DNA of 64,000 nt from Microbacterium azadirachtae (GTDB lineage Bacteria > Actinomycetota > Actinomycetes > Actinomycetales > Microbacteriaceae). The DNA is taken from the NCBI RefSeq assembly GCF_000956505.1, contig NZ_JYIX01000040.1, positions 1 through 64,000 on the forward strand, written 5' to 3'. The notes under the pieces were generated by a model that was given only the letters and a program-made list of their open reading frames with translations, had not been told where the DNA came from and ran no database searches. The translations under genes were made by a program, and so were the position numbers. Positions 33,407-42,269 of the stretch are shown piece by piece; positions within the stretch are counted from its first letter, which is position 1, and each line of letters starts with the position of its first letter.

Positions 33407-34420
33407 ATGGTCATTCCTGGTCGTCGCGTCCAGCGTCGTGTCACGCTCACGGAGATCGCCGAGGCCTGCGGGGTCGCGCCCTCCACCGTGTCCCGCGCGC
33501 TCTCGAACCCGAACCGCGTGAGCACCGTCATGTATGAGCGGATCACCAGCAAGGCGCAGGAGATGGGCTACACCTCGGCACTGCTGCCCGCAGCCGACAA
33601 CCGACTGGCCCGCGGGACGATCGCCCTCGTGCTGCCCAACCTCACGAACCCGTTCAACCTGGACGTGATCCGTGGCGCGCAGGCGCAGATCCGCGCTGCG
33701 AGCTACCTCCATCTCCTCGTCAGCACGGAGGAGTCGCTGCCGATGGAGGAACAGTGGCTGCGGGAGATGGCACGGACGGTCGACGGCATCGTCGTCTCGT
33801 CCCCGCGGATCGACGACGAGGCCCTGCGTGCGGTCTCCCAGGTCGCGCCGACGGTGGTCATCAATCGTGCAGCTCCCGGCCTGTCTGGTGTCGTGATCGA
33901 CACCCCTGCCGGGCTCGGGCAGGCCGTCCACTATCTGAACTCGCTGGGTCATACGCGCATCGCGTATGTGCGCGGTCCCCACGCATCCTGGACGGACCGT
34001 ACGCGCTTCGAAGCGATCACCGCAGCGGCGAGCGAGAGCGACGTGGAGATCGTCGCGGTCGGGAGGTATCAGCCGACCCTGGCCAACGGCGCCGCGGCCG
34101 CAGACGCCGTCGTCCTCACCCGCGCCACAGCCTGCATCTTCTTCAACGACGTGCTGGCGATCGGCGCCCTGGACCGCTTCCATCAACTCGGCGTCGCGAT
34201 ACCGGACGACCTCAGCGTGGTCGGCTGCGACGACATCTTCGGGGCATCGTTCTCGCATCCACCGCTCACCACGGTCACGTCTCCTGGCGAGAGCGCCGGC
34301 CGAGCGGCCGTGGACATGCTCATCGGCCGGTTCGCGACCCGGGATCGCTCCGACCGCATCGACCACATCTCGGCACACCTCACCGTGCGCGCGTCGACGG
34401 GGCCTCGCAAGGACGACTGA
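33407..34420 (+). CDS. LacI-family transcriptional regulator
   Basis: The protein has 337 residues from the ATG at 33407 (GAGGAG upstream). The HTH is VTLTEIAEACGVAPSTVSRA with a hinge NPNRVS..YERITSKAQEMGYT. The effector domain follows (GTIALVLPNLTNPF.., VVGCDDIFGASFSHPPLTTV). It converges on an MHS-family transporter gene and shares operator-like sequences with that gene's upstream region, so it probably controls the transporter and itself. Confidence 0.87.
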   Translation: MVIPGRRVQRRVTLTEIAEACGVAPSTVSRALSNPNRVSTVMYERITSKAQEMGYTSALLPAADNRLARGTIALVLPNLTNPFNLDVIRGAQAQIRAASYLHLLVSTEESLPMEEQWLREMARTVDGIVVSSPRIDDEALRAVSQVAPTVVINRAAPGLSGVVIDTPAGLGQAVHYLNSLGHTRIAYVRGPHASWTDRTRFEAITAAASESDVEIVAVGRYQPTLANGAAAADAVVLTRATACIFFNDVLAIGALDRFHQLGVAIPDDLSVVGCDDIFGASFSHPPLTTVTSPGESAGRAAVDMLIGRFATRDRSDRIDHISAHLTVRASTGPRKDD

Positions 34421-34456
34421 CCCCTGGCCGCGACTGCGGGCCAGGGGTCAGTCGTC
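34412..34456. terminator. Strong bidirectional terminator hairpin
   Basis: An 18-bp perfect stem (34412-34429 with 34439-34456, core CCCCTGGCC/GGCCAGGGG) and a 9-nt loop sit between the converging lacI and MHS transporter genes. The left arm begins inside the last codons of lacI. Confidence 0.8.
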
Positions 34457-34469
34457 GGCACCGAGGCGG

Positions 34470-35831
34470 CTAGACCGCCTTCGGCAGCAGGATGGAGGCG
34501 GTGACGGCCTCCTTCTCCTGCTCGCTCTGCTGCAGTTCGTCGATCTCGTCGAGCGTGTAGCCGCGGGTCTCCTTCGCGGTCAGCGCCGAGATCGTCGCCA
34601 CGACCATCAGCCCGATGGCCAGAGCGGCCGGTCCCACCCAGCCCTTGAGGTCCGCACCGGCGAGAGCCGTCGATGCGACGGGACCGATGGCGCCCGCGAT
34701 CGCGAAGCCGATCTGCGTGCCCGCCGCGAGCCCGGAGACGCGCACGCGTCCAGGGAACATCTCGGCGAAGAAGGCCGGCCACGCGGCGTTCGCGGTCGAG
34801 TAGAAGAGCCCGTTGCAGAGGATGCCGAGCACGAAGATCAGCGGCCAATCGCCCTGCGTGATCGCCCACAGGTAGGGCGCCGTGCTGAGTCCCGCGCCCA
34901 CGGCGCCGATGATGAACACCGTCTTGCGGCCGATCCTGTCGGCGAGCATCCCCGCGAGCGGTGTGTACAGGATCGCCAGGAAGCTCGCGCACACGGGCAC
35001 CCACAGGATCGTCGGCTTGTCGAGCCCGTAGCCGACGGTGGCGAACGACACCGAGAAGGCGGCGAACAGGTAACTGATGCCGGCGACCATCGCGCAGGCG
35101 GCGATCCGGATGATGGTCCCCCAGTGGAATCGGGTGGCCTGCTTGAGCGGCGACAGCTGCACCTTGATGGCCTGGGTCTCGAGGAACGCCGGCGGCTCCT
35201 CCAGGGTTCGGCGGATCACGTACGCGACCACCACGACGACAGCCGAGAGCCAGAACGGGATGCGCCACGCCCAGGCCAAAAGCTGCTCCTGCGGAAGGGC
35301 GGCGAACGGGATGAACACCGCCGTCGCGAGAAGACCGCCCGATGCGGATCCGCTGGTCACGAAGCTCGTCGCAAACGCCCTGCGTCGCTCCGGTGCGTGC
35401 TCCAGGGTCATCGTGATCGCGCTCGCCTGCTCCCCCGAGACCGAGAGCCCCTGGATGATGCGGATGACGATCAGCAGGATCGGTGCGAGGATGCCGACCT
35501 GGTCGTAGGTGGGCAGGCATCCGATCAGGAAGGTGCACGCACCGATCCCGAACAGCGTGATCATCATCACGAACTTTCGGCCGAAGCGATCGCCGAGGGG
35601 GCCAAGGATGAGCGCGCCGAGAGGGCGGACCACGAAGCCGATGGCGAACGTCGCCATGCTGAGCAGCACCTTGACCCCATCGGGCAGCTCTGGCGGGAAG
35701 AAGAGGACGTTCAGCACCAGCGCCGCCGCCGTGCCATACACGGCGAAGTCGTAGTACTCGAGCGTCGTGCCGACCCAGGAGGCTATCGCGGCTTTCGCCG
35801 GAGTCTTCTTGGGAGCCACGGAATTCGTCAT
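34470..35831 (-). CDS. MFS transporter, metabolite:H+ symporter (MHS) family
   Basis: The protein has 453 residues and 12 membrane helices. MHS landmarks are the N-terminal SWVGTTLEYYDFAVYGTAA, the loop GPLGDRFGRK, and EQASAITMTLEHAPERRRA between helices 4 and 5. Known members import organic acids such as citrate, shikimate or osmolytes with protons. It stands alone and converges with a LacI regulator; the transported compound is unknown. Confidence 0.88.
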   Translation of the reverse strand: MTNSVAPKKTPAKAAIASWVGTTLEYYDFAVYGTAAALVLNVLFFPPELPDGVKVLLSMATFAIGFVVRPLGALILGPLGDRFGRKFVMMITLFGIGACTFLIGCLPTYDQVGILAPILLIVIRIIQGLSVSGEQASAITMTLEHAPERRRAFATSFVTSGSASGGLLATAVFIPFAALPQEQLLAWAWRIPFWLSAVVVVVAYVIRRTLEEPPAFLETQAIKVQLSPLKQATRFHWGTIIRIAACAMVAGISYLFAAFSVSFATVGYGLDKPTILWVPVCASFLAILYTPLAGMLADRIGRKTVFIIGAVGAGLSTAPYLWAITQGDWPLIFVLGILCNGLFYSTANAAWPAFFAEMFPGRVRVSGLAAGTQIGFAIAGAIGPVASTALAGADLKGWVGPAALAIGLMVVATISALTAKETRGYTLDEIDELQQSEQEKEAVTASILLPKAV

Positions 35832-36148
35832 GTCGCCTCCATTGGCGTTATCTCAGGAAGGCCCGGCGGTCGGGAGTCGTTCGCTGCGAACGGATGCGGG
35901 GCCTGCTGATCTGCTCTCCGGGGCATTGGTGCCCCAGGTACGGAAAACTGTAGGAATCGGCTGACGTCCCGACAAGAGATGTGCCAACTCATTGCCGGAG
36001 TTCGCCCTCGATCCTTGAGAACACCGGGCATTCTGCGAATTCGTCCGAGATTCTTGTGCCATAAAGATTGCCAGAATCGGATCCGACTTCGCGAGGCAAG
36101 GGAGTCTGGTCCTCAGCTCTGTGACGGACTCCCCCGACACGGCGCGCG
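35832..36148 (-). promoter_or_regulatory. Promoter and operator region of the MHS transporter gene
   Basis: In this 317-nt gap the minus strand carries TTGTCG (35970-35975) and TACAGT (35947-35952) 17 nt apart, a fair sigma-70-type promoter. Two LacI-like sites overlap or precede it: GGCAATGAGTTGGCA at 35982-35996 and GGCAATCTTTATGGCA at about 36057-36072. The predicted leader has a GGGGCA/TGCCCC hairpin near 35920-35934. The rest of the gap lies beyond the end of the MocR gene and shows nothing else. Confidence 0.5.
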
Positions 36149-37480
36149 TCACCGAGGCATCGAATCGACGGTCCTGCTGACCCGTTCGAGAACGTCGGCG
36201 AGCTGATCGATCGCCGGCGTCGCGAGGGCGAGTCTGAGGGCGTGCGGCGCGTGATCGGTCGAGGCGAAGGCATCGGCGGTCGTGACGAGGATGCCGACGT
36301 CGGCGAGGTGCGACGCGGCTTGGTCCGCCCGAAGATCGGGTGGGAGGCGCAGCCAGCCGAAGTACGACGAGGGGTGGGCGGTGTAGTCGAGCTGACGGAA
36401 GGCCGCGCGAGCGATCTGCTGGCGCTCGGTGGCATCGTCGCGGCGGGTCTTCTCGAGTCGAGCGACGGTCCCGTCCGCGATCCAGCCGGTAGCCAGGGCG
36501 GTGATGAGGCCCGAGACGCCCCAGGTGGATGTGCGCAGGCTGCGGACGATCTGTTGCTCGTGGGCGCCGGGTGCGACGAGGAATCCGAAGCGCAGGCCGG
36601 TGGCGACGTTCTTGGAGAGACTGGCGACGTAGAAGGTGCGTTCGGGGGCCAGGGCCTGCACCGGCAGTGGCGGCGCTTCGTCGAGGAACGCATAGGTGCC
36701 GTCCTCGATGATCCATGCGTCGCGGGCACGGGCGATCGCGACGAGCCGTTCGCGGGTCGGCCGGTCCAGTGTCCAGCCGAGGGGGTTGTGGACGGTGGGG
36801 ATCGTGTAGATCGCGCGTACCGGTCGCGCGGCGCAGAGCCGGTCGAGGGCCTGAAGGTCCGGGCCTGCTGCGCCTGACGGTATCGGTGCGATCTCGAGCG
36901 AGTGCGCGGCGGCCAGCAACGCGAAGCCAGGGTAGGTGAGGGCATCGACGGCGATCACATCGCCCGGGCGGGTGGTCGCCGTCAGGACGGCGTCGAGGGC
37001 CTGCTGAGCGCCGTTGGCGAGGAGCACCCGCGCGGGCGGCACATCGATGCCGCGGTCCAGGAGGTGTGTGGCGACGATGGCCCGTTCACGGCTCCGGCCA
37101 CCCGGCGGCTGCTGGTGGAGGACGGCTTCGAGGTTGCCGGAGGTGGACAACTCCCTCAGCGCATGGCGCAGCTGGGAGGTCTGCTCGGCGGCCAGGGGCT
37201 GATTGAACGAGAGGTCGGCGATCCGCGGAACGGGAAGACGCCGGGATGGTTCGACGCCGTCGTGACCGCGCTGGTCACGGACGAAGGTTCCGCGTCCTGG
37301 TTCACCGGCGACCAGACCCATCGCGGCGAGTTCGGCGTAGACGCGGGATGCCGTCGCCAGCGCGATCCGGTGCTCCCGCGCGAGCGCCCGATGGGTGGGC
37401 AGGCGGGTGCCCGCGGGCACGCGCCCGTCTCGGATCGAGGTCGCGAACCGATCCACGATCGATTTGTAGGCAGCAGTCAT
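36149..37480 (-). CDS. MocR/PdxR-type GntR regulator with aminotransferase-like domain
   Basis: The protein has 443 residues. An N-terminal GntR winged helix (RLPTHRALAREHRIALATAS) is joined to a fold-type-I PLP domain with NPLGWTLD, ED-GTY and the PLP lysine Lys290 (VASLSKN). MocR proteins sense PLP or amino-acid-PLP adducts and usually control the divergent gene, here a thioesterase. An inverted repeat stands between the two genes. Confidence 0.88.
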   Translation of the reverse strand: MTAAYKSIVDRFATSIRDGRVPAGTRLPTHRALAREHRIALATASRVYAELAAMGLVAGEPGRGTFVRDQRGHDGVEPSRRLPVPRIADLSFNQPLAAEQTSQLRHALRELSTSGNLEAVLHQQPPGGRSRERAIVATHLLDRGIDVPPARVLLANGAQQALDAVLTATTRPGDVIAVDALTYPGFALLAAAHSLEIAPIPSGAAGPDLQALDRLCAARPVRAIYTIPTVHNPLGWTLDRPTRERLVAIARARDAWIIEDGTYAFLDEAPPLPVQALAPERTFYVASLSKNVATGLRFGFLVAPGAHEQQIVRSLRTSTWGVSGLITALATGWIADGTVARLEKTRRDDATERQQIARAAFRQLDYTAHPSSYFGWLRLPPDLRADQAASHLADVGILVTTADAFASTDHAPHALRLALATPAIDQLADVLERVSRTVDSMPR

Positions 37481-37516
37481 TTCCGGACCTCGGAGACGAG
37501 AGAGGGGGCTTGTATC

Positions 37517-37540
37517 TAGGACAATAACTGGATCGTCCTA
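37517..37540. promoter_or_regulatory. Inverted repeat between mocR and thioesterase genes
   Basis: TAGGAC (37517-37522) and GTCCTA (37535-37540) form an inverted repeat with a 12-nt centre. It lies 36 nt from the mocR start and 49 nt from the thioesterase start. Position fits a MocR operator. Confidence 0.5.
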
Positions 37541-37588
37541 CCCTAGGTCGCTAGCGTCGCAGGCATCACCGCCATCGAGGAGGAGCCC

Positions 37589-38074
37589 GTGCGGGAAGCC
37601 GCTCACGACCTGCCTGTGCTCGAGTACCTGCGCAAGCAGTTGGACGGAACGTTGGGCCCGACGGATCGCACCCACATGCTCTACCCGACCGCCATCTCGA
37701 GACTCCTGCAGTTCACGATCACCGCGATCGACCTGCGTCGCGCCGTGGTCGAGATGGATGCGGACGTCGCCCTGCACGGCAACCAGCAGGGCACAGTGCA
37801 CGGCGGCATGCTCGTCGAACTGGCCGATGCCGCGATCGGCACCGCGCAGTCCACGGCGATGGACCCGGACGAGTCGTTCACCAGCATCGATCTCAGGGCG
37901 ACTTTCCTGCGGCCCGTGTGGTACGGGCGGCTGCGGGCGACCGCATACGCGACCCACACGGGACGTGCCGTGAGCCACTACCAGCGCGAGATCACTCGCG
38001 GCGACGGCAAGCCGGTCGCGACCGTCACCAGCGTCGTCATGACCCTTCGCGGGGACAGTGCCACGGGGCGTTGA
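37589..38074 (+). CDS. PaaI-type hotdog-fold thioesterase
   Basis: The protein has 161 residues. The GTG at 37589 follows GAGGAGGAG. The hotdog core shows NQQGTVHGGMLVELADAA (the HGG/Asp active-site turn) and SIDLRATFLRPV. PaaI-family enzymes hydrolyse acyl-CoA thioesters, often aromatic ones. It is divergent from a MocR regulator, an uncommon pairing since MocR genes usually sit beside PLP or amino-acid genes. The natural substrate is unknown. Confidence 0.83.
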   Translation: MREAAHDLPVLEYLRKQLDGTLGPTDRTHMLYPTAISRLLQFTITAIDLRRAVVEMDADVALHGNQQGTVHGGMLVELADAAIGTAQSTAMDPDESFTSIDLRATFLRPVWYGRLRATAYATHTGRAVSHYQREITRGDGKPVATVTSVVMTLRGDSATGR

Positions 38075-38106
38075 TCGAGGTCAGCTCGGCGACGCGTGGA
38101 CGGCCG

Positions 38107-38994
38107 CTAGATCGTGGAGCCGAGCAATCGCAGGGCCGCAGCCGATGCGCTGCCCGGTTCAGCGGTGTGGGTGAGGATGCGCTGGCCGTTGCCTTCCGGC
38201 AGGTGCAGGACTTCGTAGCCGAGCTCGAGTTCCCCGACTTCTGGGTGGCGGAGCCTCTTGCTCCCGCTCGTGCACAGGCGCACGTCGTGGCCCGCCCAGA
38301 GGGTTGCGAATTCGGCGCTCTTCACGCTCAGTTCGCCCACGAGTTCCGCAAGACCGCGGTCATCCGCGAACTGCGCGGCGACGTATCGCAGCGATGCGAC
38401 AGCCCTGGCGGCCTCATCGCGGCGATCGATGTAGAGATCGCGGGTGTGCTCGTCGAGGAACAGAAGTCTGATCTGGTTGGGACGATCGTCGATGCTCCGG
38501 GGCGCGTCGACGTCGAGGTGACCGGCGAGAAGACGATGACCGGCATCGTTCCACGCGAGGATGTCGTTGAACCGCCCGAGGAGCACGGCCGGCACGGTGC
38601 TCATCGAGTGCAGCAGCTGCTCGGCACCCGGTTTGGCGATCTCGGGTGCGCCGGCCCGAGGTCGCCTGACGGGGGCGGAGTGCGCGAGCGTGTGCAGGTG
38701 TACCCGTTCGTCCGCGTCGAGCTGCAACGCGCGTGCGAGTGCACCGACGATCGCGTCAGAGGCGTTCTGCGACTGTCCCTGCTCCAGCCTCGTCAGATAG
38801 GTGACCGACACTCCGGCGAGAAGGGCCAGCTCCTCGCGGCGCAGGCCGGGCACGCGTCGCCTGCCGTAGCTGGCGACTCCGGCCTGCTCCGGGCTGATCC
38901 GATCCCGGCGGGAGCGCAGGAACTCGCCCAGCTCGGTCACCGGCTGCGCGAGGTCGCCGAGATCGGGCGCGGTGTCGAAAGGGCGTCCATTCAC
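38107..38994 (-). CDS. XRE-family regulator with MmyB-like ligand domain
   Basis: The protein has 295 residues. The HTH (REELALLAGVSVTYLTRLEQ, preceded by GRRRVPGLR) is the XRE type found with MmyB domains. Residues ~120-285 form the MmyB-like sensing domain (ILAWNDAGHRLLAG, HPEVGELELGYEVL), proposed to bind fatty acids or similar ligands. It is divergent from a DHA2-type exporter gene and is a likely local repressor of it. Confidence 0.88.
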   Translation of the reverse strand: MNGRPFDTAPDLGDLAQPVTELGEFLRSRRDRISPEQAGVASYGRRRVPGLRREELALLAGVSVTYLTRLEQGQSQNASDAIVGALARALQLDADERVHLHTLAHSAPVRRPRAGAPEIAKPGAEQLLHSMSTVPAVLLGRFNDILAWNDAGHRLLAGHLDVDAPRSIDDRPNQIRLLFLDEHTRDLYIDRRDEAARAVASLRYVAAQFADDRGLAELVGELSVKSAEFATLWAGHDVRLCTSGSKRLRHPEVGELELGYEVLHLPEGNGQRILTHTAEPGSASAAALRLLGSTI

Positions 38995-39124
38995 GCGTCC
39001 AGTCTCGCGTACTCCCCGCCGGCGTGCCTGTCCCTGCGAGTGCTAGGCATCGCTGGACGCGTCTGAGCAGGGATCTGGCTGTCCCCTTCGCGAGGACTGA
39101 CCCTGGATCCCATGAGCGATACCG

Positions 39125-40525
39125 ATGTTTCACCAGCCCTGCACTCCCCCGCAGCCCGAGCGCGCCGAGCGCTTCACGCCCTCTCAGCGGACCGCGATGA
39201 CGGTCCTCCTGGCCGCGAACTTCACCCTCGCCGTCGACTTCTCGATCCTCAACGTCGCGCTTCCGGTCATCGGCAGCGATCTCGGGTTCGCCACCGACGC
39301 CCTGCAGTGGATCGTCACCGCGTTCGCGCTGTGCGCTGCCGGGTTCACGCTGCTCTTCGGCCGAGTCGCTGACCTGTTCGGCCGCAAAAGGCTCTTCCTG
39401 ACCGGCATCGTGCTCCTTGGACTGGCGTCTGCCGCCGGTGGCCTTGCGCAGGAGCCCGCCCTGCTGCTGACGGCCCGGGTGGGTCAGGGACTCGCCACCG
39501 CGATGGTCACTCCCGCCGCACTCTCGCTGATGACCACCATGTTCCCCGACGGCCCGGTCCGATCTCGCGCGCTCGGTCTCAACGGCGCGCTCATGGCGGC
39601 GGGTTTCACCGTCGGAGCCGTGCTGGGAGGCATCCTCACCGGTGCGATCTCGTGGAGGTGGGCGTTCTTCATCAACGTCATCGTCGCCCTCGCCGTGCTC
39701 GCCGTCGGTCCGTTCGTGCTCCGCGAATCCTCCCGCCGCAGCAGGCCCCGCCTCGATGTGCCAGGCGCCGTCCTCGTCACCGGGGCACTCGTCGCGCTGG
39801 TCTTCGGAATCGACAACGCGGGCCGCGCGGGATGGGCCGCCCCCGGCACCTGGGCGCCGATGCTCGGCGCGCTCGTTCTCTTCGTGATCTTCGTGGCGGT
39901 CGAGGGTCGCACGAAGCAGCCGCTGATCGCACCGGGCCTTCTCTGGCGGCGCAACGTCGGGTGGGGCAACGCGGCCGGGTTCCTCGCGTTCGCGACCTTC
40001 ACCTCGCTGGTGTTCCTGCTCACCCTCTATCTGCAGGAGATCCTGGGCTACACGTCCCTCGCTGCCGGTCTCTTCCTCGGCGTCCTCGGTGTCGGCACCG
40101 TCATCGGAGGCCTCATCGCGCCGAAGGTCACCGGAAAGACGAGCGCGAAGACGGCGATCGTCGGCGGCCTCCTGGTTCAGGCTGCCGTCGTCGCTCCCCT
40201 CGCCTTCGCCGGCGACGACCGCGCCTGGCTGCTCCCGCTGCTGGTCCTGACGTTCCTCGGCGGCATCGCGAACCTCGTCGCGATCGTCGGCTACGCGGTC
40301 GCCTCGACCGCGGGCGTGCCCAGCGACCAGCAAGGACTCGCGACCGGTCTGGTAACGATGAGCCAACAGGTCGGCATCACCCTGGGCACACCGGTGATGT
40401 CCGCCGTCGCGACCGGTGTCGCAGCCTCGACGCTTCTCCCGGGACTGCACCTCGCGATCGGCATCAACGCCGGCGTAGCGCTTCTCTCCGCGATCGTCAT
40501 CGGAGTGTTCCTGCGCTCCCGTTAG
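39125..40525 (+). CDS. MFS drug exporter, DHA2-like (14-TM) family
   Basis: The protein has 466 residues. The loop motif GRVADLFGRKR and the ALSLMTTMFPDGPVRSRALG antiporter-type region mark a multidrug-efflux MFS protein. Helix count is about 13-14. The ATG at 39125 lacks a ribosome site. Another ATG at 39112 (MSDTDVSPALHSPA) looks more like a natural start but is in a different frame, so the true N-terminus is uncertain. It is divergent from the XRE-MmyB regulator. Confidence 0.82.
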   Translation: MFHQPCTPPQPERAERFTPSQRTAMTVLLAANFTLAVDFSILNVALPVIGSDLGFATDALQWIVTAFALCAAGFTLLFGRVADLFGRKRLFLTGIVLLGLASAAGGLAQEPALLLTARVGQGLATAMVTPAALSLMTTMFPDGPVRSRALGLNGALMAAGFTVGAVLGGILTGAISWRWAFFINVIVALAVLAVGPFVLRESSRRSRPRLDVPGAVLVTGALVALVFGIDNAGRAGWAAPGTWAPMLGALVLFVIFVAVEGRTKQPLIAPGLLWRRNVGWGNAAGFLAFATFTSLVFLLTLYLQEILGYTSLAAGLFLGVLGVGTVIGGLIAPKVTGKTSAKTAIVGGLLVQAAVVAPLAFAGDDRAWLLPLLVLTFLGGIANLVAIVGYAVASTAGVPSDQQGLATGLVTMSQQVGITLGTPVMSAVATGVAASTLLPGLHLAIGINAGVALLSAIVIGVFLRSR

Positions 40526-40642
40526 GCCGCGAACGGCACGAGCCCTACGCCGCGATCGGGGCGGCGCCGGGGACGTTCAGCCGTGCCGGGTTGGAGTCGC
40601 GGGCCTGCTGTTCTGAGCTCGCGGACCTGTCGGGCAGAGACA

Positions 40643-40672
40643 GGGCCAGGAAGCCGGAGCGCTTCCTGGCCC
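40643..40672. terminator. Bidirectional terminator between MFS exporter and cupin genes
   Basis: GGGCCAGGAAGC (40643-40654) pairs perfectly with GCTTCCTGGCCC (40661-40672) around a 6-nt loop, between two genes that converge. Confidence 0.7.
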
Positions 40673-40701
40673 CTCCCTCCGGTCGCAGGGTCCGAGGGCG
40701 C

Positions 40702-41175
40702 TCAGCCCTTCGGGACGTTCTCGTCGGAGTGGTAGTGCCCGTCGCCCGACAGCGAGAGCGCGCTGAACCGGATCGGCCTCGACACGCTCTTGAAGTCGAG
40801 GGGGCAGTGACGCAGGCCCGCCGGGATGTACAGCGCTCCCGAGGTCGTCACCGAGTACGTCTCCCCGTCGAGATCGATCAGCAGTTCGCCGCCCAGATCG
40901 TGCGGGTTCTCCGGATCCGACCCGGTCCAGATGAGCACCTCGTCGTAGTCGTGCTCATGCTCGTTCACCCAGTGGCTGGGCTCGTCCGTCGGGTTGATCC
41001 ACGAATAGGTCATGTGGATCTTGGATCCGGGCACGTCCGCCGCCCGCATCAAGGCGAACGCGTCGCCGATGTGGGAGGGGCGGGGTTCGCCCGTCCCGAT
41101 GGCGCCCTCGTTCACGAGGTCGTCGGTGGAGTCCTGCATATGCCGGACGAACAGATGCTCGTACTTCGCGATCAC
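40702..41175 (-). CDS. Cupin-domain protein
   Basis: The protein has 157 residues from GTG 41175 with AAAGGA upstream. A single cupin barrel is visible: HWVNEHEHDYDEVLIWTG (metal-binding His/His/Glu pattern) and IPAGLRHCPLDF for the second motif. No catalytic assignment is possible. It is divergent from the polar amino-acid ABC operon, which suggests that it acts on, or in response to, the imported compound. Confidence 0.72.
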   Translation of the reverse strand: MIAKYEHLFVRHMQDSTDDLVNEGAIGTGEPRPSHIGDAFALMRAADVPGSKIHMTYSWINPTDEPSHWVNEHEHDYDEVLIWTGSDPENPHDLGGELLIDLDGETYSVTTSGALYIPAGLRHCPLDFKSVSRPIRFSALSLSGDGHYHSDENVPKG

Positions 41176-41351
41176 GACTGATTCCTTTCAGATGGGGCGG
41201 CCCCCGCACCTCTCTGGGGACGGCTGCGGAGGCCGCTGCCTCGACGCTAGGGAAGGCTTCGAGAGTCGAGCCAGGGACTTCCTTCGCCTGTTCTGGCACG
41301 TCCGCGGGGAAGCTTCCCCGCCGTGTCCTCGGCCGCGTGACAATGATCGGC

Positions 41352-42269
41352 ATGACCTCACTGAACGTGCTGTCCGATGACGCGCAGCGCCCCCGCACCG
41401 ACCTGGAGCGGCTCATCCGTCTGCCGCTGCGCCGCAAGCCCCGCATCCTGAGCCGGTGGGTTCCGGCGTTCGTCCTCGGCGCGATCTGCCTCGGCATCGG
41501 CGGGACGATCGTGACGGCGCCGGCGCTGCGCTGGGCCGTCGTCGGCGAGTTCCTCGTCAACCCGCGCGTCCTGAGCGGCGTGCTCCTCACCGTCGTCTTC
41601 ACGGTGCTGACATTCGCGATCGGGCTTCTGCTGGGCGTGATCCTCGCCGTCATGCGACAGGCCGGCAACCCGGTCCTCACCATCATCGTCACGGGCTACG
41701 TCTGGGTGTTCCGCGGGACTCCCCTGCTCGTGCAACTCGTGTTCTGGTTCAACCTGGCCCTGCTGCTGCCATTCATCGGCATCCGCATCCCCGCCTGGGG
41801 AATCGTCATCGGCGGGGAGACGAACGCCATCGTCACTCCATTCCTGGCCGCGCTGATCGGACTCGTCCTGCACACGGCGGCCTACATGGCAGAGGTCGTC
41901 CGCGGAGGATTCCTCGCGATTCCGCCGGGGCAGACGGATGCCGCGAAGGCTCTCGGCATGACGGCTCTCGGCGCCCAGCGCCGAATCGTGATCCCCCAGG
42001 CCATCCGCGTGATCCTGCCCCCGCTGGGCAATCAGTTCATCGACATCCTCAAGGCGACATCGATCGTCTCGGTGATCGGCGGCGGTGACCTCATGACCCA
42101 GGCCCAGCAGATCTACGGCCAGAACTACCAGGTGATCCCGCTCCTGGTCGTGGCATCGCTGTGGTACCTGCTGCTGGTGACTCTCGCCAGCATCGGCCAG
42201 CACTTCCTCGAACGCTCCGCCGATCGATCCAGACGACGTGTGGTCGTCGCGAAGGAGGCGGCACTGTGA
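41352..42269 (+). CDS. Polar amino-acid ABC transporter permease (HisM/GlnP type)
   Basis: The protein has about 305 residues. Alternative starts at 41337 (GTG) and 41343 (ATG) are in frame and none has a good ribosome site. Membrane segments flank the YVWVFRGTPLLVQLVFW motif that is typical of amino-acid permeases. The EAA loop appears as DAAKALGMTALGAQRRIVIP. It is the first gene of the permease/ATPase/AraC operon followed by the binding protein. It has a longer N-terminus than E. coli GlnP. Confidence 0.86.
   Translation: MTSLNVLSDDAQRPRTDLERLIRLPLRRKPRILSRWVPAFVLGAICLGIGGTIVTAPALRWAVVGEFLVNPRVLSGVLLTVVFTVLTFAIGLLLGVILAVMRQAGNPVLTIIVTGYVWVFRGTPLLVQLVFWFNLALLLPFIGIRIPAWGIVIGGETNAIVTPFLAALIGLVLHTAAYMAEVVRGGFLAIPPGQTDAAKALGMTALGAQRRIVIPQAIRVILPPLGNQFIDILKATSIVSVIGGGDLMTQAQQIYGQNYQVIPLLVVASLWYLLLVTLASIGQHFLERSADRSRRRVVVAKEAAL

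Noticed and set aside
38756..40450. 564-residue minus-strand frame opposite the DHA2 exporter
   Set aside because: It is a low-complexity antisense shadow. The plus strand encodes a clear membrane transporter.
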